NCBI RefSeq assembly: GCF_028737315.1
Contig: NZ_JAQZAO010000001.1
Span: 558,001-622,000, forward strand
Reading direction: 5' to 3'
DNA: 64,000 bases
From: Actinomycetospora lemnae
Lineage (GTDB): Bacteria; Actinomycetota; Actinomycetes; Mycobacteriales; Pseudonocardiaceae
Of this stretch, positions 39,634-47,625 are shown in pieces. Each line of letters begins with the position of its first letter. Position 1 is the first letter of the stretch. Below the pieces are notes generated by a model. It made no database searches and was not told the origin of the DNA. It saw nothing but the letters and a program-made list of their open reading frames with translations. Position numbers and translations under genes: made by a program.

Positions 39634-40340
39634 GACCGTTCCTCCTGTCCGTCCTGCGCGTCGCTCGCCGCGGTCGCGGCGTCGACGAGGGCCTCGACCT
39701 CGGCGGGCGGTGCCGGCTTGAACTCGACCTCGACCACGGCCCGGCGCACCTCCGCCAGCGGCAGCTCGTGCAGCACCGGGCCCTTCGGGGTGCCCTCCGC
39801 CAGGGTCACCGTCGCGCCGTCCGACCCGCCGTCGGTCCCCTCCCCCGCCGCGCCGACCGGGCCGACCCGCGCGCTGAGCGTGCCGCCGTCGGTCCGCGTG
39901 ATCGCGACCTTGCGCAGCCACGCCCGTCGCCAGTGGTGCGGGCGGGTGAGCGGGCGGTCGGTGCCCGGCGTCGTCACCTCGAGCGTGTACTCGCCCGGCG
40001 GGGTTCCCTCGTCGCCGCCCTGGTCCATCTCGTCGAACAGCCGCGAGAGCTCGCGGCTCACGCCGGCGACGGCGTCGAGGCCCGGGCCCGGCGCGGGCGG
40101 GTCGTGCGGGCCGGGGACGTCGGCGGTGTCCACCACGACGCGCACCACCTGGCGCCGCCCGGCCGGGCGCACCTCGAGGTCGTCGAGCACGAAGCCGGCG
40201 GCCTCGACGACCTCGACGACGGCCGGGCGCAGGCGCTCGGCGGCGGCAGCACCGGCGGCGGCACCGGCGGCGGCACCGCCACCGGCACGGCCTCCACCAC
40301 CGCCCCCACCGGCGGGTGCGGGGGACGTCCCACGGGACAA
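39630..40340 (-). CDS. rimP: Ribosome maturation factor RimP
   Basis: 236 residues from TTG 40340 (GGAG five bases upstream). Needed for 30S assembly. Core: [77 protein letters not shown], and the Sm-like C-terminal domain [21 protein letters not shown]. The first 35 residues are nearly all Gly and Ala, an unusual extension; a start inside it cannot be excluded. Confidence 0.9.
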   Translation of the reverse strand: MSRGTSPAPAGGGGGGGRAGGGAAAGAAAGAAAAERLRPAVVEVVEAAGFVLDDLEVRPAGRRQVVRVVVDTADVPGPHDPPAPGPGLDAVAGVSRELSRLFDEMDQGGDEGTPPGEYTLEVTTPGTDRPLTRPHHWRRAWLRKVAITRTDGGTLSARVGPVGAAGEGTDGGSDGATVTLAEGTPKGPVLHELPLAEVRRAVVEVEFKPAPPAEVEALVDAATAASDAQDGQEERS

Positions 40341-40455
40341 CGGGGCTCCTCACGGGCGGGTCCGCCGCGGGCGGCGCGGTCGCCGGAGACGGCGACACCG
40401 GGCGCGGGCGGACGGGATCGGGCGAGCGGGCCGGGATGCCGGCGCGCAGTGGTCC

Positions 40456-40461
40456 AGCCTA
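40456..40461 (-). promoter_or_regulatory. Candidate -10 box (TAGGCT) of the rimP operon
   Basis: TAGGCT on the minus strand about 115 bases before the rimP TTG, the same hexamer as at 4709 and 27562. It predicts a leader of about 105 bases. Confidence 0.35.
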
Positions 40462-40508
40462 GCGCTCGGCCGCGCGGGTCCCCGCCGCGCCGCCGGGGCC
40501 CCGGGGGG

Positions 40509-40552
40509 CCCCGCCGGTCGGGACGCCCGCGGTGTCGTCCCGACCGGCGGGG
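40509..40552. other. Perfect 17-bp inverted repeat in a divergent intergenic region
   Basis: Arms 40509-40525 and 40536-40552 are exact reverse complements with a 10-base loop. It ends 25 bases before the GTG of the Tat/lipoprotein gene and lies upstream of the rimP promoter, where a terminator is not expected. It could be a 5' leader hairpin or operator. Confidence 0.6.
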
Positions 40553-40577
40553 CGACCGGCTGGCAGACTGGCCGGCC

Positions 40578-41075
40578 GTGGTCGCCGTCGACGAGGAAGC
40601 CCGCCCCGGCCCGTCACGGCGCACCGTGCTGCAGGGCGCGGGCCTGCTGGTCGCGCTGACGGGCGTCGCCGGCCTCGGCGCCGCGGGCTGCGCGTCCCCC
40701 GAGGGCCCCGACGAGCTCGAGGGCCCGCTCACCGCCGCCCGTTCGGACGCCGCGGCCGCGAGCGCCGCGGCCGCCGCGTTCCCCGAGCTCGCCGCCCGCA
40801 TGGCCCCGCTCGCCGACGCCCGCCGCGCGCACGCCGACGCCCTCGCCGCCGAGATCCGGCGCGCCCGCCCGGACCGTGCGCCCGCCGTCGACGCCCCGCC
40901 CCCGACGGTGCCCGCGCCGGCGAGCGCCGCCGCCGCCGTGCGCGCGCTGCGGGGCTCGCTGGAGTCCGCCCGGCAGGCCGCCGGGACGGTCGCGCTCACC
41001 ACGGCGTCGTACCGCTGCGGCCTGCTCGCCTCGGTCGCGGCGAGCTGCGCCGGCCTCGGGGTGGTGCTCGCGTGA
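40578..41075 (+). CDS. Tat/lipoprotein-type exported protein (Rv2843-like position)
   Basis: 165 residues from GTG 40578. A twin-Arg (14-15) precedes a hydrophobic stretch ending at Cys 38 (LGAAGC), giving a Tat or Tat-lipoprotein signal. The mature part is Ala-rich and helical (ARSDAAAASAAAAAFPELAARMAPLADARRAHADALAAEI), ending SYRCGLLASVAASCAGLGVVLA. It overlaps the DUF4439 gene by four bases. Position between rimP and the DUF4439 gene matches mycobacterial Rv2843. Function unknown. Confidence 0.68.
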   Translation: MVAVDEEARPGPSRRTVLQGAGLLVALTGVAGLGAAGCASPEGPDELEGPLTAARSDAAAASAAAAAFPELAARMAPLADARRAHADALAAEIRRARPDRAPAVDAPPPTVPAPASAAAAVRALRGSLESARQAAGTVALTTASYRCGLLASVAASCAGLGVVLA

Positions 41076-41569
41076 CCACGCCTACACCCACGCCCACGCC
41101 CTCCCCCGCCCCGTCCCTCGACGACGACCTCCAGGGCGCCGTCCTCGCCGCCCTGGGCACCGAGCACGCCGCGGTGTGGGTCTACGGGCTCGTGTCGGCG
41201 TTCGTGCCCGCGAGCACGGCGTCGACGGTGACGGCCGCCGCGCTCGCCCACCGGGAGCGCCGCGACGCCGTCGTCGCCCTCCTCGCGCGCACCGGCGTCA
41301 CCCCGCCCCCGGGTGCCGCGGCCTACCGCCCGCCGTCCCCGGTCACCGACGCGGCCTCGGCCGCCGCGCTCGCCGCCGTCGCCGAGGACGACGTCGCCGC
41401 CGCGTGGCGGGCGGTCGCCGAGCGCACGGAGCCCGACACCGGCGGCGAGCTGCGCGGGCTCGCCCTGGACGCGCTGACCGCCGCGGCGACGACGTCGGTC
41501 ACCTGGCGCGGCCTCGCCGGCCGGACCCCGCTCGTGCCGGCCTTCCCCGGGGACGGCACGGCGACCTGA
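41072..41569 (+). CDS. DUF4439 ferritin-like domain protein (Rv2844-like position)
   Basis: 165 residues, GTG start overlapping the upstream stop (GTGA). After a Thr/Pro-rich start, residues 20-155 form a four-helix ferritin-like bundle: LQGAVLAALGTEHAAVWVYGLVSAF, ALAHRERRDAVVALL, AAALAAVAEDDVAAAWRAVAERTE and LALDALTAAATTSVTWRGL. EHAAVWVYG and HRERRD supply Glu/His positions like those of DUF4439. No signal peptide of its own. Probably works with the exported partner upstream. Confidence 0.75.
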   Translation: MTTPTPTPTPSPAPSLDDDLQGAVLAALGTEHAAVWVYGLVSAFVPASTASTVTAAALAHRERRDAVVALLARTGVTPPPGAAAYRPPSPVTDAASAAALAAVAEDDVAAAWRAVAERTEPDTGGELRGLALDALTAAATTSVTWRGLAGRTPLVPAFPGDGTAT

Positions 41570-42964
41570 TCAGCGCAGGGCCAGGCCCGAGCGGGAGATG
41601 CGGTCGAGGGCCTCGCCGTCGGTGAAGTCGGGGTCGATGCCGTCGGCCTCGGACACCACGACGCGGTCGCCGAGCTGCGCCGACGCGTACCCCTGGCCCG
41701 ACAGCGCGGCCGGGGCGCCCGGGTAGCCGCGCTGCTCGCGCAGGAGGTCGGAGATGTTGCCGGTGCCGTTGCTGTCCACCAGCGAGCGGAACGCGGTGGC
41801 GGTGGTCGTGTCGGGCATCTGCACGGTGGCGACGGCCACGACCACGTGCTGGCCCTCGGCGAACCCGGACCACAGGGACCGGTCGAGGTGCAGGCACCCG
41901 CGCTCGCGCAGGAAGTTGGCCGCCTGGCCGTAGGCGTGGCCCTCGCAGGAGACGTCGGTGGTCGCGACCTGGCGGGTGAAGGTGACGCCGTCGACGACGC
42001 GGGTGGCGGCGGGGTCGGTCGACGGGTCGTCGCCGGTCGCCGCGCTCCCGACGAGGACCGCGAGGCCCAGGGCGACGAGGAACGCCGCGACCGCGGCGAC
42101 GGTCAACCCGCGCCAGCCCCAGACCCAGTCGGGGAGCCCGCGCCCGGAGCGGGCGCGGGCCGCGCGGGCGGCCCGACCGGCGCGCGCGAGGCTGCCGATC
42201 CCGCCTCCCACCGGCGGGCCGGAGGAGCTCGGGGCCGACGCCGGGGTGGGCGGGGGCGGGTCGGAGAGGCCGTCGACCGGCAGCCGCCCGGTGCGCGGGA
42301 GCGAGGGGCGCCGGTCGGGGCCCGAGGGGTCGGAGGCGCCCGCATCGGGCACCGACTGGGCCGGCACGGGCGTCGTCTCGGGCGCCGCGCCGGCGTGCAG
42401 GACGGGGGTCTCGGGGGCGAGGAAGCCGGCCTCGGCGAGACGGTCGGTGTCGGGGACGTGGTCGCCGAGCCGGAAGGCGACGAGCAGGCGGCGCAGGTCG
42501 TCGACGTCGAGGACGCGGAAGGAGCCGACGGGCGCGGTCAGGGCCGCGCGGCTGGCGGCGACGCCGCTCTCCTCCTCCTCGCCGACGGTCGGGAGGATCC
42601 GGCGCGGCGCGCCGCAGGGCGGGTCGGTGAGGCCGAGCAGGCGGTCGAGCTCGTCGGCGACCTGGGCGGCGGTCGGCCCCCCGGTGCGGGCGAGGCCGGT
42701 CGGTGGGGTGTCGGGGCCGCGTCCCCCGCCCGCGGCCACGGACTCGCGGGCGACCTCGCGCTCGGCCGCCGGCAGTGGGGCGAGGCCGAGGACGCCGTCG
42801 GGGCGCACCACGAGGGCGTCGAGGGGGCCGTCGGGTCCGCCCGGCAGCGCCACGGCGACACCGGGCACCGGCGCCGCCCGCTCCGCCTCCTCGAGCAGGG
42901 CGCGCGCCCGCGCCACCCGCTCCGGAGCGATACCGAGGCGGGGATCGGGGGCCAGGACCAGCAT
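41570..42964 (-). CDS. Orphan single-pass membrane protein
   Basis: 464 residues from ATG 42964 (GGAGG five bases upstream). The N-terminal 140 residues look like a soluble globular domain (MLVLAPDPRLGIAPERVARARALLEEAE, VAVALPGGPDGPLDALVVRPDGVLGLAPLP). A Pro/Ser/Asp-rich linker, an Arg-rich stretch and one membrane segment (about 290-312, [21 protein letters not shown]) follow. The outer domain of about 150 residues has a Cys pair (SCEGHAYG, RGCLHLD) and VVVAVATVQMPDTTTATAFRSLVD. Family not recognised. Its stop abuts the DUF4439 stop. Confidence 0.62.
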   Translation of the reverse strand: MLVLAPDPRLGIAPERVARARALLEEAERAAPVPGVAVALPGGPDGPLDALVVRPDGVLGLAPLPAAEREVARESVAAGGGRGPDTPPTGLARTGGPTAAQVADELDRLLGLTDPPCGAPRRILPTVGEEEESGVAASRAALTAPVGSFRVLDVDDLRRLLVAFRLGDHVPDTDRLAEAGFLAPETPVLHAGAAPETTPVPAQSVPDAGASDPSGPDRRPSLPRTGRLPVDGLSDPPPPTPASAPSSSGPPVGGGIGSLARAGRAARAARARSGRGLPDWVWGWRGLTVAAVAAFLVALGLAVLVGSAATGDDPSTDPAATRVVDGVTFTRQVATTDVSCEGHAYGQAANFLRERGCLHLDRSLWSGFAEGQHVVVAVATVQMPDTTTATAFRSLVDSNGTGNISDLLREQRGYPGAPAALSGQGYASAQLGDRVVVSEADGIDPDFTDGEALDRISRSGLALR

Positions 42965-43045
42965 CCGATCCTCCACGTTCGGGGGACATGGACCGCGCTC
43001 AACGTAGCCGAGAGGGTCACGATCCGATCACGACCCCCGCCGGAC

Positions 43046-43855
43046 TCAGCGGGACAACCGGCGCCGTTCGCCCAGCCGCGCGACGAACGGCACGGCGACC
43101 CGGGCCACCCCCGGCAGCGCCGCCGAGGTGCGCTGCAGGGCCGCGCGCCAGCCCGGGACGGTACGCATCGCCCGCCGGGACCCGAGCATCCCCATCCCGG
43201 CGTCGACGACCTCGTCGATCGACAGCAGTCGCGTGCCGGTGAACAGCAGGGCCGCGCTGGGCCGGTGGGCGACGCTGCTGACCAGCGAGGTGTCCACCAC
43301 GTCGGGGCACAGCGCCCGCACCCGCACCGGGCGGCGCGCCGCCGCGAGCTCGATGTCCAGCGCCTGCGAGTAGCTCAGCGCGGCGGCCTTGCTGGCGCCG
43401 TAGGTCGCGAACCCGGGCGTCGGGCCGAGACCGGAGAGCGAGACGACGTTCAGCACGTCGCCGCGCCGCATGACCGCCACCGCCGCGCGGCAGCCGTGGA
43501 CCAGCCCGATGGTGTTGATCTCGAAGGTCGAGGCGACCTCCTCGTCGGACGCCTCCCAGGCCGGCGCCGTCGTGAGCACCCCGGCGTTGTTCACCCAGAC
43601 GGTGACGTCACCCAGGTCCGCGGCGGCCAGCGCGACCGCGCGGTGCGCCGACGGGTCGCGCACGTCGAGGGGCATCGCGGTCGCGGGGCCGTCGAGGGCC
43701 TCGGCGGTGGCCTGCGCGGCGTCGGCGTCGACGTCGGTGACGACGAGGTGGTGGCCGCGGGCCGAGAGCGCGGCGGCGAGGCCGGCGCCGATCCCGCGGC
43801 CCGCGCCGGTCACGACCGCGACGGCCACACGTCCCTGTCCGGAGTCCGGGTGCAC
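43046..43855 (-). CDS. Short-chain dehydrogenase/reductase
   Basis: 269 residues from GTG 43855 (GTG 43828 is an alternative). Classical SDR: TGAGRGIGAGLAAAL cofactor loop, Asp after the second strand (VVTDVDAD, favouring NAD), VNNAG, catalytic Ser in NVVSLSG and YGASK (Tyr-x3-Lys). The C-terminal 60 residues (GTRLLSIDEVVDAGMGML to VPFVARLGERRRLSR) extend beyond the minimal fold, as in actinobacterial SDRs of lipid metabolism. Substrate unknown. Confidence 0.85.
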   Translation of the reverse strand: MHPDSGQGRVAVAVVTGAGRGIGAGLAAALSARGHHLVVTDVDADAAQATAEALDGPATAMPLDVRDPSAHRAVALAAADLGDVTVWVNNAGVLTTAPAWEASDEEVASTFEINTIGLVHGCRAAVAVMRRGDVLNVVSLSGLGPTPGFATYGASKAAALSYSQALDIELAAARRPVRVRALCPDVVDTSLVSSVAHRPSAALLFTGTRLLSIDEVVDAGMGMLGSRRAMRTVPGWRAALQRTSAALPGVARVAVPFVARLGERRRLSR

Positions 43856-43907
43856 GGCGGCATTCTGGACCGTCCGGCGCAGCGCCCGACGCCTACCCTC
43901 GGGCGGC

Positions 43908-44318
43908 GTGTACAGCGACGAGATCGAGGTCCGCACCGGCGAGCGGGAGACCGTCCGTGACATCACCGGGGAGTGCCGCCGCTTCCTCGAGGGCGCGGGC
44001 TCCGACGACGGCCTGCTGCACGTGTTCGTGCCGCACGCGACGGCCGGCGTGGCAATCATCGAGACGGGCGCGGGCAGCGACCAGGACCTGCTCGCCCAGC
44101 TGCGCGAGCTGCTGCCCGCCGACGACCGCTGGTCGCACCGCCACGGCTCGCCGGGCCACGGCCGCGACCACGTCCTGCCCGCGCTCGTCGCGCCGTCGAT
44201 GTCGGTGCCGGTGCTCGGCGGGACGATGGCCCTGGGCACCTGGCAGTCGGTGTGCCTCGTCGACACCAACGGCGACAACCCCGCGCGCAAGGTCCGCCTG
44301 AGCCTGCTCGCGGGCTGA
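43908..44318 (+). CDS. YjbQ/UPF0047 family protein
   Basis: 136 residues from GTG 43908. The family ending GHGRDHVLPALVAPSMSVPVLGGTMALGTWQSVCLVDTNGDNPAR is clear, and VFVPHATAGVAIIETG carries the conserved HxTxGV block. Some members show weak thiamine-phosphate synthase activity; the true role is unknown. TACCCT ends eight bases upstream of the GTG, so it is probably nearly leaderless. Confidence 0.9.
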   Translation: MYSDEIEVRTGERETVRDITGECRRFLEGAGSDDGLLHVFVPHATAGVAIIETGAGSDQDLLAQLRELLPADDRWSHRHGSPGHGRDHVLPALVAPSMSVPVLGGTMALGTWQSVCLVDTNGDNPARKVRLSLLAG

Positions 44319-44374
44319 CCGCCGTATCAGCGAAGTGCCGTCGCTGACACTCAACGTCCGTATCGGTACTTCGA

Positions 44375-45562
44375 TCACTCGCCGCTGCGCTCCGCGAGCC
44401 CCTCGGGGCTGGTGGCGTGGTCGAGCGCCAGCGCCGCGGCCCCGTGCAGGGCGCCGGCGTCGCCGTGCACCGCGTCGAGCACGGGCACCGGGTGGTCGCG
44501 GCGGAAGGCCATGAGCGCGCCGACGTAGGCGTCGTCGAAGCCCGGCGCGGCGCGCAGGCCGCGGGCGAGCCCACCGAGCACGACGACGTCCGGGTCGTGG
44601 ACGTGGACGACGCCGGCGATCCCCCGCGCGAGGGCCGCCGCGGCCACGCCGACCGCGTCGGCCGCCGCCGCGTCGCCGCCCGCGGCCCGCGCGAGGACGT
44701 CGCCGGCGTAGGAGCGCGGGTCGTCGGGCACGGGGTCGCCGAGCCGGCGGGCCAGGCCGCGTCCGTCGACCTCCGGGCCCCAGCAGCCGGTGGCCCCGCA
44801 CGCGCAGCGCTGCGCCGGGTCGCCGAAGGGCAGGTGCCCGTACTCCCCGGCCGCGCCGTGCGCCCCGAGGTGCGGGAGGCCGTCGAGCAGGAGCGTCCCG
44901 CCGAGGCCCACCTCGACGGTGAGGTACACCGCGGTCGCCGCCCCCGCCGCCGCTCCCGTGCGCGCCTCGGCCACGCCGGCCAGCGTCGCGTCGTTGCCGA
45001 CTCGCAGCGGGACCGGACCCGGCCCGAGGCACGCCGTGACCGAGCCCAGGTCGACCGCCTCCCACGCGAGCTCGGTGGCACGCACGAGGCCGTCCGCGGA
45101 GACCGGCGCCGGCGCGGCGAGCCCGACGGCGACGGCACGGTGCCCACCGGCGACCGTCGCCACGGCGTCGCGCAGCGCGGTGGTGACGCGGGCGGGGTCG
45201 CGGTCGTGGCGGGCGCCGACGACGCCGGTGACCTCGCCGTCGAGCCCGGCCAGGCCCACCCGCCAGTCCTCGTGCCGCAGGTCCACCGCGACCACCCGCG
45301 GGCCGTCGGGTGCGGGGTCGAGCGACGTCGTGGGCCTTCCGCGGCCCTGCACGGGCGCGCGGTGCTCGCAGAGCCAGCCCGTGCCGCGCAGCCGCGTGAC
45401 CGTCTCGGTGACCGACGCGCTCGACAGCGCGAGGCGGCGGGCGAGCTCGACGCGGGTCAGTCCCGGGGTGCGCCGGACCTCGGCGAGGACCTCGGCACTG
45501 GTGCGCCAGCGGTCGACGCGGGCGCGACCGGGCTCACGTCCCGTCTCCGTTGACGCGCTCAT
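44375..45562 (-). CDS. ROK-family transcriptional regulator
   Basis: 395 residues. N-terminal winged helix (RWRTSAEVLAEVRRTPGLTRVELARRLALSSASVTETVTRLRGTGWL, about 19-63), then the sugar-kinase-like ROK fold: VVAVDLRHEDWRVGLAGLDGEV, VGLAAPAPVSADG, VGNDATLAGVAEA, GHLPFGDPAQRCACGATGCWG (the CxCGxxGC zinc motif). The Glu that usually follows the zinc motif is missing. Sensors of sugars or sugar phosphates. Divergent from the HAD-MFS operon with 56 bases between starts. Confidence 0.88.
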   Translation of the reverse strand: MSASTETGREPGRARVDRWRTSAEVLAEVRRTPGLTRVELARRLALSSASVTETVTRLRGTGWLCEHRAPVQGRGRPTTSLDPAPDGPRVVAVDLRHEDWRVGLAGLDGEVTGVVGARHDRDPARVTTALRDAVATVAGGHRAVAVGLAAPAPVSADGLVRATELAWEAVDLGSVTACLGPGPVPLRVGNDATLAGVAEARTGAAAGAATAVYLTVEVGLGGTLLLDGLPHLGAHGAAGEYGHLPFGDPAQRCACGATGCWGPEVDGRGLARRLGDPVPDDPRSYAGDVLARAAGGDAAAADAVGVAAAALARGIAGVVHVHDPDVVVLGGLARGLRAAPGFDDAYVGALMAFRRDHPVPVLDAVHGDAGALHGAAALALDHATSPEGLAERSGE

Positions 45563-45569
45563 GGCCGCG

Positions 45570-45594
45570 ATTATGCTCGGGAAGCGAGTTTATT
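45570..45594. promoter_or_regulatory. Candidate ROK operator and overlapping promoters
   Basis: ATTATGCTCG-GGAAG-CGAGTTTATT is an imperfect palindrome in the 56-base divergent gap. On the minus strand CATAAT ends seven bases before the ROK ATG (leaderless); on the plus strand TTTATT could be the -10 of the HAD gene. Bound regulator would block both. Confidence 0.5.
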
Positions 45595-45618
45595 CAACCC
45601 GTCCCGGGAGGACCATCC

Positions 45619-46275
45619 GTGCTGATGCCCGCCGAGGTGACCGCCCGCCCCGTCTCCGGCCGGTTCTCCGCCGTGCTGCTGGACATGGACGGCACCCTCG
45701 TCGACTCCGACGCCGCCGTCGAGCGCTCATGGCGCAGGTGGGCGCGGCGGTGGGGCGCCGACCCCGCCGCCGTCCTCGCCGTCATGACCGGGCACCCCGC
45801 CGAGGCCACCGTGCGCCGCGTGCGCCCGGACCTCGACGAGGCGCTGGTCGCCGCCGCGACCCGGGACCACCTGGAGCACGAGTACGTCGACCTCGCCGAC
45901 GTCGTCGCCGCGCCGGGCGCACCCGAGCTCGTCGCGCACCTCGAGGAGACGATGACGCCCTGGGCGGTCGTCACGAGCGCCGACACCCGGCTCGCCCGGG
46001 CCCGGCTCGAGGCCGCCGGCCTCGAGTACCCCGTGCTGGTCCCGCGCGACATGGTCGCGCGCGGCAAGCCCGACCCCGAGGGCTACCTGCGCGCGGCCGA
46101 CTTCCTGGGCGTCGACATCACCGACTGCCTCGTGGTCGAGGACTCCGCTGTCGGCGTCGCCGCCGGTCGCGCCTCGGGCGCGCTGGTCGCCGGCCTGCGC
46201 GGCCAGCCCGCCGACCTCGCCGTCGCGTCCCTGCACGACATCCCGGCCCTGCTCGCCCAGGAGGTGACCGCATGA
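45619..46275 (+). CDS. HAD-superfamily sugar phosphatase
   Basis: 218 residues from GTG 45619 with GGGAGG seven bases upstream. HAD subfamily I: LLDMDGTLVDSD (nucleophile Asp and acid/base Asp, about 20-31), VVTSADT (motif II), RDMVARGKPDPEGYLRA (Lys, motif III) and VVEDSAVGVAAGRASG (motif IV). The small helical cap and GKPDPE are typical of sugar-phosphate phosphatases of the 2-deoxyglucose-6-phosphatase type. Coupled to the MFS gene by ATGA overlap and opposite a ROK regulator. Confidence 0.87.
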   Translation: MLMPAEVTARPVSGRFSAVLLDMDGTLVDSDAAVERSWRRWARRWGADPAAVLAVMTGHPAEATVRRVRPDLDEALVAAATRDHLEHEYVDLADVVAAPGAPELVAHLEETMTPWAVVTSADTRLARARLEAAGLEYPVLVPRDMVARGKPDPEGYLRAADFLGVDITDCLVVEDSAVGVAAGRASGALVAGLRGQPADLAVASLHDIPALLAQEVTA

Positions 46276-47567
46276 CCCCGCCGACCTCGACCGAGGCGCC
46301 GGAGACCGCCCCCGCGGCGTCGCCGGCCCCGCAGCAGGCCCCCCAGCAGGCCCCCCAGCAGGCCCCCCAGCAGGCCCCGCAGCAGGCCCCGGCCCGGTCC
46401 TCGCGCGTCCCCGCGGGCGTGAGCCTCGCCGCCCTGTCCCTCGGCGGCCTCGCCATCGGCACCACCGAGTTCGCGAGCATGGGCGTGCTGCCCGGCTTCG
46501 CCGCCGACCTCGGCGTCTCGGTCCCGACCGCCGGCGCCGCCATCAGCGCCTACGCCCTCGGCGTCGTCGTCGGCGCCCCGCTGATCGCCCTGCTCGGCGC
46601 GACGTGGCCCCGCAAGCGGCTCGTCCTCGCGCTGGCCGTGTTCCTCGTCGTGGCGAACGCGCTCTCGGCGATCGCGCCGTCGTTCGTGCCGTTCGTCGGC
46701 CTGCGCTTCCTCGCGGGCCTGCCCCACGGCGCCTACTTCGGCACCGCCGCCGTCCTCGGTGCCGCGCTCGTGCCCCCGGAGCGGCGAGCCCGTGCGCTCG
46801 CCACGGTGATGCTCGGGCTGACGATCGCCAACATCATCGGCGTCCCCGCGGCGACCTGGCTCGGTGAGACCCTGGGCTGGCGCAGCGCCTACGTCGCGGT
46901 CACGGCGATCGCGCTGATCACGGTGCTCGCGGTCGCCACGCTCGTGCCGAACCCGCGCGACGCGGGCGGCGGGAGCATCAAGGGCGAGCTCACCGCCCTG
47001 ACCCGTCCGCAGGTCTGGCTCACCCTGGGGGTCATCGCCGCCGGCTTCGGCGGGCTGTTCGCGGTGTACAGCTACATCAACCCGATCCTCACCAACCAGG
47101 CGCAGGTCTCGGCGACGATAGTCCCGCTCATGCTCGGCGCGCTCGGCGTCGGCATGACCGTCGGGAACGTCGCCGGTGGGCGCTTCGCCGAGCGGGCCCC
47201 GCGGGCGACGATCGCGATCGCGCTCGTCGTCTACTCGGCGGTGCTGGTGGGGTTCGTGTTCGCCGCGCACGACCCGGTCGCCGCGACCGCGGGCCTGTTC
47301 GCCCTCGGGTTCGTCGGGATGTCGGCGGGACCGGCGCTCATGGGCCGGCTCATCGACTTCGCCGCCGAGGGTCCGTCGCTGGCCGCCGCGAGCTTCCACT
47401 CGGCGTTCAACGTCGCCAACGCCGTCGGCGCCGCGATCGGCGGGCTCGTGCTGGCGGCGGGCCTCGGGTACGACGCCCCGGCCGCCGTCGGCGCCGTGCT
47501 GCCGCTGATCGGGCTCGTCGTGCTCGCGGTGTCGGTCGGGCTGGAGCGCCGCACGGCGCGTCGGTAG
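46272..47567 (+). CDS. MFS transporter (AraJ/YdhP-type DHA1 efflux)
   Basis: 431 residues, twelve membrane segments after a 45-residue cytoplasmic start rich in Gln-Gln-Ala-Pro. GTTEFASMGVLPGFAADLGVSVPTAGAAISAYALGVVVGAPLIALL is characteristic of the AraJ-like sugar/drug efflux branch; WPRKRLVLALAVFLVVANALSA is motif A-like. The ATG overlaps the HAD stop by four bases. Its partners suggest export of the dephosphorylated sugar or an analogue. Confidence 0.87.
   Translation: MTPPTSTEAPETAPAASPAPQQAPQQAPQQAPQQAPQQAPARSSRVPAGVSLAALSLGGLAIGTTEFASMGVLPGFAADLGVSVPTAGAAISAYALGVVVGAPLIALLGATWPRKRLVLALAVFLVVANALSAIAPSFVPFVGLRFLAGLPHGAYFGTAAVLGAALVPPERRARALATVMLGLTIANIIGVPAATWLGETLGWRSAYVAVTAIALITVLAVATLVPNPRDAGGGSIKGELTALTRPQVWLTLGVIAAGFGGLFAVYSYINPILTNQAQVSATIVPLMLGALGVGMTVGNVAGGRFAERAPRATIAIALVVYSAVLVGFVFAAHDPVAATAGLFALGFVGMSAGPALMGRLIDFAAEGPSLAAASFHSAFNVANAVGAAIGGLVLAAGLGYDAPAAVGAVLPLIGLVVLAVSVGLERRTARR
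46332..46391 (+). repeat. 5 x 12-bp in-frame tandem repeat (QQAP)
   Basis: Five consecutive units of CAGCAGGCCCC(C/G) encode Gln-Gln-Ala-Pro in the cytoplasmic N-terminus of the MFS protein. Near-identity at DNA level suggests recent expansion by slippage. Confidence 0.95.
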
Positions 47568-47625
47568 TCCCCCGGTTCCTCCCCCTCGCCGCCGAGGGAC
47601 GCGGGGCCTGGTCGGCTGATCGCGC

